A program made the translations under genes and the position numbers. The notes under the pieces are model-generated. The model saw only the letters and a list, made by a program, of their open reading frames with translations. It was not told the origin of the DNA and ran no database searches. From Owenia fusiformis (Eukaryota; Annelida; Polychaeta; Sabellida; Oweniidae), in assembly GCA_903813345.2 (NCBI GenBank), contig CAIIXF020000007.1, forward strand, positions 25,905,564 through 25,969,563: a stretch of 64,000 nucleotides of DNA, given 5' to 3'. Shown piece after piece: positions 23,901 through 35,900 of the stretch (its first letter is position 1; each line of letters opens with the position of its first letter).

Positions 23901-26900
23901 ATGGTATTGTATTTTATTTCATTTAATAATGCGCATAAGGAACATGTTTGTGTGTCCCTTGTCCACAAGGGTAAAGTACAAAGTGTGTACAAAGGTAAAG
24001 TACAACGTGTGTGCCATACACAATCGGTGCAAAATACCAAAAATATACACAAGGCATGCAAAATGTAACAACTCGCCGACCGCTGAACACCAGCCACAGA
24101 ACGCCTTTCGCCGAACACCAACCGCCGAACACCGTTCTTCAAAAAAGGTTGTAATCACCACTTGTGATAGTCCATTTGTCACCCCTATATACATACTATA
24201 GTGAACCTATGAATTGTTAAAAACACGATGTTTTATGGTTAATTTATAATAACAAGGGTTTTCTGAAGTGATTTAACTGGGTTGGACAAAAAGTTAGTTT
24301 GGGGAAAAAAGTATATCGGCTAATTAGGGAGGGTTGCATTGGCTTAACATGGCGTTGACTATTGACTTAGCTTCCGAAATACCACCATGTACCTGGTATG
24401 TTACCATGGTGATAGATACAAAAATTTTCCCCAACGTTATTTTTTTGGCAACCCGGCTAAATCACTCCAATAAACCCTAATGATAGTATTTGCAAAGAAA
24501 AACATCATGTTTTTTTTTTTTTTTTTCTTTCTTTTTCAAATATAGTTTATTCCAATTTAGGTTTTTATGATACAGAAATACAATGATACAATTAATTACA
24601 ATAATGTATAATGAGTTATGTTTTAATCATTTTCCATTTGTTTTTAAAAAATACATTTTTACGAGTACAGATTTCAAAATTTAAAGTTTTAATAGTGCCT
24701 TCAAAATTACGCTTAATGCCATTATTCAGTTCTTGAATATATGTTTTATATATAACAAATGACACAATACTTATAAAATAGTTTAAAAATTCAGTATGAT
24801 TGTCATTTCCATCGTAACCAATTATCAATTTTCTGTAAGTTACTCTTAACCCTGAGATATTATAAATATGTTTCCAAATGTTTTGAGAATATGAGCATGA
24901 AAATAACAAATGTTTCAAGGTACATAATTCATTACATGAACTACATTTGTAGGTTTCACTTTTACCAAATATATATAAATCACTAAGGCTAGGAAGAATA
25001 TTGTTGATTATTTTAAAGTTGAAATTACCTATTTTCTTTTCTTTACAACTTATTTTTGTAGAGAAAAAGTTTTGCCAATTTAATTCATCATTGGCTTCAT
25101 AGCAAAACTCTTGTTCCCATTTCCTTTTCATAAACCATTTTTCCGGTCGTTTGTTTTTTAATATTTCATAAAAGAATTTGGATTTCTGATTATTCACAGT
25201 GATAATCACATTATTTATATTAAATTTAAAAGTATTATGAATATTTGTATACTTGACAGATTCTAAATTGAATCTTTCTTTCAGTGTGCCCGTGGCTGAT
25301 AAAACTCTGTTATATTCAGATATCCAATTTTGTTTATTTACAAGTTTTTGATATAACATATTAACATCAAGGAACCTGTTCTGAATTATCAAGTCTTTTA
25401 CATGTATGTATATAATTCCACTTTTGATCCATGATTCAAAGAAAATTGGTTTATTTTTGACGGTGAATAATTTGTTTCCCCATATAACCTCTTGCAAGAG
25501 TTCATGTTGCTTCATATCTCTTATCTCTTATTTTTTTTGATGCATTTACATAAACAATGTGCTTCCAGCACTTGTTGATAAAAAAGTGGAACATTTTCAA
25601 ATTCTTTGAATCTAGTATCATTTATCTTGAATAATACATCTATATTTGGAAGAAATTTATTGAAATAGAAGTAAGGGATTTATTGTACATGTTTTGATTT
25701 TCGGACACTTATGATGATCATGTTTTTAAATATTCATACGTTAAGAAAATGACAAATGGACTATGACATGAAAACACAATTAATACAGCGTAGCATGAAT
25801 CTATGAAATTTCGACATTTTATCCATCAATTATCATTATATTGAATATGTTTGGTCAAGATACTCATTTCAAACATAACTACTTAAACAAGGCATTAACA
25901 TGCAAAATGTCACCACTATTTGTTACAGACGCCAAACGCCGATCGCCAACCGCCGTCACAAAAAAGAGACCATAACAATATGTCACTACATTTTGGTGGT
26001 GACATAATTAATCTATGGTATTCTAAAACAGTGATGGTTAATAACTAATGATCTCTCGGATAAAAAAAGATCACAAGAAGCAGGGCCATAAAACATGCTT
26101 GGTCTGCCTATCATTTAAATTTTCTAAAAAAACATTTTGTAATTAGGGCACGACAGGGAAACCTAAGGGCGTGACCAGTACTCACTCAAGCATGGTAAAC
26201 AATGGATACTTCATTGGAGACAGACTCCACTATAGCTCCAAAGTAAGAACATCTTTGATTAATTTTTTTTTTTGAAGGCCATAATCTAATTTAATCTTTT
26301 TTTGAATAATAAAATAATAATTTGATAGTTTGAGATAAATTAATGGGCTTTTCATTTAATTTTTTAAATAATAAAATAAAAATTTGATAGTTTGAGATAA
26401 ACTAATGCCCATAGGAACACCGTATATGTAGTCTGATGCAACGTTACGATGACATAGGATTGGTAGAAGCTATGTGTGCGTTTATGCATGGAGCGACAAT
26501 TGTTAACCCTGAGCGCAATTATGATGTTGAGGATATCACATCTGTGATGCAAGTTATACAGAATGAACGGTAAGCTAGGGAACTATTGTACCTGGTCCAT
26601 GGTATTTACTTAATTGTTGTTATTAATAAGTTTATTGGTCTCTTGAACATCAAAGGTACATTGAGATATAAGTCCAATAAAGCAAAAAACAAATAAAACA
26701 TTCATGCATGACAAAACATAATAATTACAATCTATTTTAACAATCACTAAGTACTAAGTAGCATAAAATGATTTCACGTCAACTCTTGTAATATATATGA
26801 ACTCTTGTGAAATATCCACTAATTGTTTCAGTAATTTTATCATTGTGCGCTAACAAGGAGTATAAAAATAGACTACTTGTATTTAAATGAGAAAACTATT

Positions 26901-29900
26901 GTTTATACTTTTTATTTTACTGAGATATAAAGATCGAGCTATTTTTAGTTCTGAATGAAAACAACAAAAAATAACGTGTTCTTCATCACCTATAGTATGG
27001 GAGCAAAGGTAATTCCGTGTCCTTTTTAGAGGCGAGCTAAGCGACATATATTTTTATGAACTATATGTGATACTTACCAAGAAAAATGATGTTGGCAATT
27101 CTGAATCCGCGACGGCGTTGCTATGGTAACCAAGTAAATAAGCCACGCCCACTTTTAGGGGCTCTTTTCAGTGTTTGACCCTTTTCTCCTTCATTATTGC
27201 TCAGATTTCGATGAAATTCACACCAAATGGAAGGTAATAGATAACACACTCAAAATATATTAAGTTGGCAATTCTGAATCCGCGGCAGCGTTACTATGGT
27301 AACAAAGTAAATATGCCACACCCACTTTTAGGGGCTCTTTTGGTGTTTGGCCCATATCTTTGTCATTATTGCTCAGATTCCAATGAAATTTGCACCAAAT
27401 GAAAGGTAATAGATGGAGCAATCATACAGTTCATAAAATATGCAAATAGGGTGATTTGCATCTTAATTATGACGTCATAACTGTTTGTTTTTGTGTATTT
27501 TATTTTAATCATGATGTATAAATCTGCGAAATTATTATTTTTAAAATTGTCAGTAATGCTTTTAACTAGTTAATTAGTTTATTTCTTTTAGTTGAGTTTA
27601 TTAGTTTATTACATTCATACATGTTTGGTCATAAAACATTGAATAAATGTAATGAAAGTGACGATACGCTGTAAACAAGAGAATTCTTTAGGAAATTTTA
27701 CATTTTGACCATTTGACTGACATATATTCTTTTTAAAATTTGGTGACAGAAAATAACCTAATAGCTATAGAAAATGATTTAATTTGGATTGTGTTATATT
27801 ATGATGTCATAAGGGCAATTGTTAATCAGGGGCGCAGCAAGCTCTTAGTCGGGAGGGGGGGGGGTTGTTCGACACAAATCTTTTAAAGAATTTGTTTAAT
27901 TTTACAAAAATTGATGCAACTTCCTACAAAACTGAGCTAGAAGCTTCGAGTCAAATGCATTTTAAAACTCTTATTCTGTCTAATGGTTCTATTTTTATTG
28001 GTTACAGGGGGTGCACTCATTACACCCCCTGGCTATGCCTATGTTAGCTATGGTAACAAGGTGAATATGCCGTCCCCATTTTTCACGACTTTTCCAAAGT
28101 TTTGCTGCTATCTTTGTCATCATGATAGCTCTGGTGTATATGAAATTTTCATCAAATGGAAGCTAAGTCATTTTGTTTTTTGCAGACATCTTTTGAATTT
28201 TTTCACAGGAAAGGGCCCAATGTCCCTCAAATATATCAGTCCATAGGCCGTTGGGGGGACCACAGGGGTCAACTAGGATGCATTTTGGGGCCACGGGGGT
28301 CCACTGGAATACGTTTGGGCTTGGGGGCCACCGGGATGCTTTTAGGGGTCACAGGGAGCCACCAGGGTGCTATTGATGGCCATGAGGAGCCATTTGCATG
28401 CTTCTGGCGGTCTCAGGGGGCCACTAGGGGGGTTTTAGGGGCCACTGGGGTCCAATAGGATGCTTTCAAGGGCATCTTAGATGCTTTTAGGGGGCATAAT
28501 GGGGCCCTAATGGGGCCTCTGGATGTCACTAGTGTGCTTTTTGGGGGCCACTAAAATGATTTTGGGATCCACAGGGGCCCATTGGAGTGCTTTTAGAGGC
28601 CACCTGGGGCCACTGGGATGCTTTTTGTGGTCCCAGGGGGCCAATAGGATGCTTTCGGGGGCCACTAGGATGCTTTTAGGGGGCATAATGGGGCCACTTG
28701 GATGCTTTTTGGGCCATTGGGTGTCACTAGTATGCTTTTTGGGGGCCACTGGGAAGGCAAATGGGAAGCTTTTTGGGCGACTGGGGACCACTAGAATGAT
28801 TTTAGGGCCCATTGAAGTGCTTTTAGAGGCCACCTGGGGCCACTGAGATGCTTTTTGGGGGCCACTGGCGGGGGAAATAGGAAGCCTTTGGGGCCACTGG
28901 GGGCAACTAGAATGATTTTGGGGTTCACATGGGGCTTTTAGAGGCCATTGAGATGCTTTTGGGGGCCACAGGGTCAATAGGATGCTTTCGGGGGCCACTA
29001 GGATGCTTTTTTGGGCCACTTGGTGTCACTAGTTAGCTCACATGGTGAGCTTTTGCAATCACTCACTTGTCCGTCTGTCTGTCCGTCCGTCCGTCCGTCC
29101 GTCCGTCCGTCCGTCCGTCCGTCCGTCCGTCTGTCCGTCCGTCCGTCCGTCAACAATAGTGGCACGTTTTAAAACCTCTGTCGATAGGATTCCTGTTTTA
29201 AGTTATTTCTGTTCAACATCAATACAGAAAACTCCCCTATGACTCCTGGTTCAAAAGCTCGCCTATTTTCAAAATGGCCGCCACTTTTGTCTCGCGAAAT
29301 TCACTTTTGACCCATTTGTTTTAAAACCTCTGTCGATAGGATTCCTGTTTTAAGTTATTTCTGTTCAACATCAATACAGAAAACTCCCCTATGACTCCTG
29401 GTTCAAAAGCTCGCCTATTTTCAAAATGGCCGTCACTTTTGTCTCGCGAAATTCACTTTTGACCCATTTCCTAGCTTTACAAATAATTTCAGGTGTCCTT
29501 CACTGTAAAAATCCATGTCAATGTAAAGGGTAGATATATGTTATAATATTGTTACAAAAAATCAGGGAAAAATTATATCCATTTTTTTATTTTCAGCCAT
29601 TTTAGTTAACATTGATTTGTCTATCTGACTCGCGAAATCCACTTTCCGTCAATAACAGTGGCACGTTTTAAAACCTCTGTCGATAGGATTCCTGTTTTAA
29701 GTTATTTCTGTTCAACATCAATACAGAAAACTCCCCTATGACTCCTGGTTCAAAAGCTCGCCTATTTTTAAAATGGCCGCCATTTTTGTCTCGCGAAATT
29801 CACTTTTGACCCATTTCCTAGCTTTACAAATAATTTCAAGTGTCTTACATTGTAAAAATCCATGTCAATGTAAAGAGTAGATGTATGAAATAATTTTGTT

Positions 29901-32900
29901 ACGAAAAATCAGCGAAAAATTATATCCATTTTTTTTATTTTCAGCTATTTTAGTTAACATTGATTTGTTCATCTGTCTCGCAAAATCCACTTTTGGACCA
30001 TTTACCTTAAACCCTCTGTCGATAGGATTTCCGTTTTAAGTTAATTTTGTTCAACATCAATACAAAAAACTCTCCTATGACTCCTGGTTCAAAAGCTCGC
30101 CTATTTTTAAAATGGCCGCCATTTTTGTCTCGCGAAATTCACTTTTTGCCCATTTCCTAGCTTTACAAATAATTCCAGCTGTCCTGCATTGTAAAAAGCC
30201 GTGTCACTGTAAAGAGTAGTTGTATGAAATAATTTTGTTACAAAAAATCGGCAAAATATTATATCTGTTTTTTTTATTTTCAGCCATTTTAGTTAACATT
30301 GATTTGTCCATCTGTCTCGCGAAATCCTCTTTTGAACCATTTGCTTAAAACCTCTGTCGATAGGATTCCAGTTTCACATTATTTTTGTTCAACATCAATA
30401 CAAAAAAACTCCCCTATGACTCCTGGTTCAAAAGCTTGCCTGATTTCAAAATGGCCGCCATTTTTGTCTCGCGAAATTCAATTTTGGCCTATTTCCTAGC
30501 TTTACAAATAATTTCAGGTGTCTTGCATTGCAAAAAGCCATGTCAATGTAAAGAGAAGTTGTATGAAATAATTTTGTTCCAAATAATTGGCAAAAAATTA
30601 TATCCGTTTTTTTTCTCAGCCATTTTACTTAACATCGATTTGTCCATCTGTCTCTCAGTCAGTCCAAAATAGTGGCAAGTGGCTTGAAATAATTTTGTTA
30701 CAAAAAATCAGCAAAAATTTATATCCGTTTTTTCTGTCACCATGTGAGCCCAGTACCCACGGTACTAATTTTATGCTTTTTGGGGTCACTGGGGGCAACT
30801 GGGAAGCTTTTGAGGCCTCTAGAATGAGTTTGGGGCTATTGGAGTGCTTTTAGAGGCCACTTGGGGCCACTGAGATGCTTTTCGGGGCAACGTTTTGGGG
30901 CCACAGGGGGCCACTGGGTTGATGTCATGGGTCACAGATGGGTACTAGGATACTTTTGAGGGCCTCATAGCAGCACTAATTTGTTTTTGGGGGCCACTGG
31001 GAACAACTAGGATGCTTTTGAGGACCACATGGGGCCACTATGATGCTTTTGGGGGGCATCTGGGGGCTATTGGGATGCTTTTTGGGGCATCTTGGGGCCA
31101 CTAGGGTGATTTTGGGGGCCACTTTGGGGCACTGGGGTGCTTTTTCGAATGTCACTGGGGCCTATTTAGTATTTAATTATAACAAACAGACTAAGTTTAA
31201 GTTAATGACAATGTAAAATTACATGTTTGTTAAAGTTATCATATGATGTTATAAATAGGTTTTACATGTATGCTTAGGGGGCCACAGGGGCCACTAGAAT
31301 GTTTTCTGGGGCCACTTTGGGGCACTGGGGTGCTTTTTCTAATGTCACTGGGGCCTATTTAGTATTGAATTATAACAAACAGACTAAGTTTAAGTTAATG
31401 ACAGTGTAAAATTACATGTTTGTTAAAGTTATCATATGATATTATAAATAGGTTTTACAACCAAGAAATCATAACCTAAAATGTTATCATGGGCACTTGT
31501 GTCTATGTCCCGTATTTGGGATGCCTCTAGAACAAAAAATAATTTTTTCTTAGTTATGCTACCCAGGTTAGAAAAACATTAAAATTATTTAAGAAATACT
31601 AATTGCATTCAATATATAAGCACTTGTGCCAAAGGGAAAGGACCAAAAGTTGTAATGGAACTTAGCAAGAATAAGCAAACTCTAAGTGTATACCAGTCAA
31701 GAAAAACAAACCCCATATAGCCCAACACCATGATCTAACGTGAAAAGAAACAATGTCTAATACCCTTTTCCCCCCACCATTCAAGAACCAATATCACAAT
31801 CCAAGACCAGAAGACCAAGGGACATTTCATTCATACTGAAGTCATTACAATACATGTTGAAGAAAAAATTAGAAATTGATAGCCAATTGATAGCCAATAC
31901 TCATAACCTCAAAAATAGTTATTATAGTTAATAGTTAATGCCAATCTGTTGTCATTATTGGGTTAAAATGCTTTTGACTTGAAGCTTCTACCCCCCCCCC
32001 CCCCGACTGAAAGCTGGCTGCACCCCTGATAAATAATTCCCCTTATGACATAATAATATAACACAATCCAAATTAAATAATTTTCTATAGTTATTAGATT
32101 ATTTTGTCTTCAAATTTTATAAAGAATACATGCCAGTCAACTGGTCAAAATGTAACATTTCCTAAAGAATCCTTGTTTACAGCGAACAGTTTTGCTACAT
32201 GATGTTACCATAGCAACAGTGTGAATTGAACATTTTTTATTTGAATTAGACATCTCTCATTACATTTATTCAATTTTTCTATGACCATAAATGTATGAAT
32301 GAAATAAACTTATAAACTCAACTAAACGAAATAAACTGGTTGGAAGCATTACTGACCATTTGAAAGACAGTAATTGCACAGAGTTATACATCATGATTAA
32401 GATAAAATATGCAAGAGCAAGCAGTTATGACGTCATAATTAAGATGCAAATCACCCTAATCGCATATTTTATAAAATATATGATTGCTTTATCAATTACC
32501 TTTCATTTGGTGCAAATTTCATCTAAAGCTGAGCAATAATGACGAAGATATGGGCCAAACACTGAAAAGAGCCCCTAAAAGTGGGTGTGGCATATTTACT
32601 TTGTTACCATAGTGACGCTGCCGCGGATTCAGAATTGCCAACTTAATATATTTTGATTGCATTATCTATTACCTTTCATTTGGTGTGAATTTCATCGAAA
32701 TCTGAACAATAATGAAGGAGATAGGGGCCAAACACTGAAAAGAGCCCCTAAAAGTGGGCGTGGCATATTCACTTGGTTGCCATAGCAACGCCGTCGCGGA
32801 TCCAGAATTGCCAACATCATTTTTCTTGGTAAGTATCACATATAGTTCATAAAAATGTATGTCGCTAAGCTCGCCTCTAAAAAGGACACGGAACCTCTTA

Positions 32901-35900
32901 TTTGGACTTTTGCTCCCAGACTACTATTGTATTTTTCGAATCACAGAAGTAACAGAAGCAATATTTTTATTGGATATTGACAAAATCTGAGTGATAAATG
33001 AAAAGAAGCTCCGAGTCCTTGATTCACGAGTCTTCCTCAATTTTACTAAAAATGAATGAATATGAATCAATTGGTGACTTTTTCAAGTGAAACCAAAATT
33101 TTAGAGTACTAACTAATATATTAATGAGCAGTGGGTATCTGCCCAGTTCAGCCTTGGCTGATACGTTACTGCAGTTATTATTGCAATCTCTGTTGGGTAA
33201 CTTCTCAAATGGAAATAAATTATCCAAAAGTACATTCTTCAAGAATTTGTCTTTTAATCTTATAATATATGTAGCCAAATCATCAGAAGCATAGAGTGCA
33301 ATTGGTTTGATTAAAGTGTCAAATAACTTTATCTGCGATTTTACATTACTATAATTATGAAATACATTTTTAACTGCATATTGGGCCTTTAATGCTTTTG
33401 AGTACAAAACATTAAGCAGAATTAAAATTACCATTTTGATGAAATGTTACACCCAAATAACAATAGTTTGCACACTGTGTTACTATGCTATTGCCAAATT
33501 TGAAAATATTTTTTTTTAGTTTCATTTAATATCACCACTTTGGTTTGTTAATGTTAACATTTAATTTCCATGTATTACAATATTTTTCAAATTTGTTCAG
33601 CATCATCTGAAATCCTTTCGCTGTCTTACTAAACCATACTATATCATCGGCATACATCAATGTGTTGATTCTGTTTCCTTCTAGTATATAATTATCAAAC
33701 GTTACATCATGGAACATCATTATCGGACTCAAGTTACAGTCCCTACATTACTGGGGAAGTGTTCTATAAAACCACCTTTTAGCTTGACTCTGCATTCAGT
33801 ATTCACAAACATATGGTTGATAAGACAAAGAAAGCGACTACTTTGTGAAGTTTATAGGATAATCCTTGTCGCCATACTGTTTCAAATGCACGTTTGAGAT
33901 CAACAAAACATGCAAACAACGGTTTTTTTATTGCTTTCATGGACTTAATAGTACAATTAATGACAAATATGTGATCAGTTGTTCGCCGCTCTTTACAAAA
34001 TCCTATTTGACTTTTGCATAAAATCTTATTCTCTGATAGCCATTGTGCTAATCTTGAATTTAAAATTGAAGTAAATACTTTACCCAATACGTTTGTTAAA
34101 GTAATCCCTCTATAGTTTTGAGAATCGCTCTCGTCACCCTTCTTGTAAAGAGGAACTATATGGCCAGATGACCATATAAGAGGATAATATGTTGATTTGA
34201 GAATGAGATTAAAAGCTTAGACATGGGTTTATTCGGAGTACTACCGCTATATTTGAACATTTCATTTGAGATTGTATCATTTGCCCCTGATTTTTTTCTT
34301 ATCAAGTCTCTCAAAGTGTTGGGTTTTTCATCTCCACATATTTCATCAGTAGAAATTGGAAATAAAATGTAAAAAGCCCGCTAAAATTTGCTCCAGTCTG
34401 ATTGGCTTTTTTAGTTTCAACAGATTGTTTTGGCTCGGGGAAGCCATGTATTACTTCTAAGGGGTTAAAATATTGATAAATCCAAAAACATTGTATATTG
34501 TTTTAGATTTAATTACAATTATATTGGGGCATTACTGATTGTCCGGAATGGAAATCTGGACGACTGGATCTCTTTAAATAATACTGACTTAATATAAACA
34601 TAAACAATACAACATATAATCTTATATCTAGTCTTTTTCATGTTTTCCTTAGTCTGAAAATCTGTTTTAGGTGCACTGCAGTCCATGGATTCCCTTCTCA
34701 CTTTGTTAATATTATAAGCGACCCCGCTTTCACAATGTACGATTTTAAAGCTGTGCACACGGGTAAGGTATATGAATAGGTAATTATTTAAACTCCTCGT
34801 GTAATGTTTGAAAATATGTTTTTATCTTTCATTTATGCCTTGATCAGATATGCTCCGATCCATCGGCCGGCGCCCGGCCGATTGAGTGTTTTGTTCAATA
34901 TTGTATTCAATTTAGAACAAAATACTCAATCAGCCGTGCGCCGTAGTGAAAATCGGAGCAAATGTGACAAAGGCATTATTATTTGTTGTGACTTTAAAAG
35001 TTATTTCAGAGATTTCTTGAAAAAAAGTCCATGTGCAGTATGGCAAGTGATTTTAGACAGTCATATCTTTCACCATGAGTACTTTCTGGACAGTGGTTTT
35101 TATTAAAATAATATGTTTTCTTTTAAGTGAATCGTGTTACGCGGAATATGGCATACATTCATGGATGCGCGGTATTCGTGATACGGGTGAACATGCCATA
35201 CTCACCTGCGGTATATGGCATATTCCGCAGGTGAGTATTCGATATTCCGCGGTGAATATGCGATACATTGATTTCAGTGAATACCCGATACTCACCTGCA
35301 GAATATGTCATACTCACTTGCGGAATATGCCATATACAGCAGGTGAATATGAAATATTCCGCAGGTGAAAACGTGATACAGAAAGACTTGGTTTGATTGG
35401 TTGCGAGAATCGACTCTAAATGTAAAAAAACTACGCTGGATTACCAATATTGTTAGTGCGTCGAGTACTAATATATGAATCCTGGATTGATTGGGTAAGT
35501 TTATTACGTGAGATTGGTGAGTGATACTTCTGCATACGTTGATATATTCGATAAACTGTACTGTTGCTTCAGTAATCATTATAATTATTCATAAAGTTTT
35601 ACTTTTCCGTTCAATCGATGCAATTGACAATTGCGTACTTCCGTATCACGTTCTCATTGGTTAATGTGTATGCCATATACCGCAGGTGAATCTGTCATAC
35701 ACTGCAAGTGAATATGCCATATTCGTTGCGGAATATGGCATATTTTTGTATCGTGTTTACCGCGTAACAAATTGCCCATGATGATGAGCTTGCGCGGAAG
35801 TAAATTAGGGCCCAAAAATATGTCCAGTAATGCCCAATTTAAAAAAATGCATATTATTTGGTTGATTTAGAAGGAACAAAACTGAGTATTCTGTGTATAC

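Noticed and set aside
23768-24201. Several overlapping frames of 69-124 codons on both strands
   Set aside because: They are shadows of synthetase exon 4 and of the adjacent GCCGAACACC repeat; only the exon 4 frame has conserved motifs and splice sites.
24616-25515. 299-codon frame as a cellular gene
   Set aside because: The C-x2-C...H-x4-C motif, frameshifts and the poly(A) end identify it as a LINE ORF2 C-terminus.
28507-29019. 170-codon minus-strand frame
   Set aside because: It is the translation of the GGGGCCACT minisatellite; its Pro/Lys/Trp periodicity follows the repeat unit.
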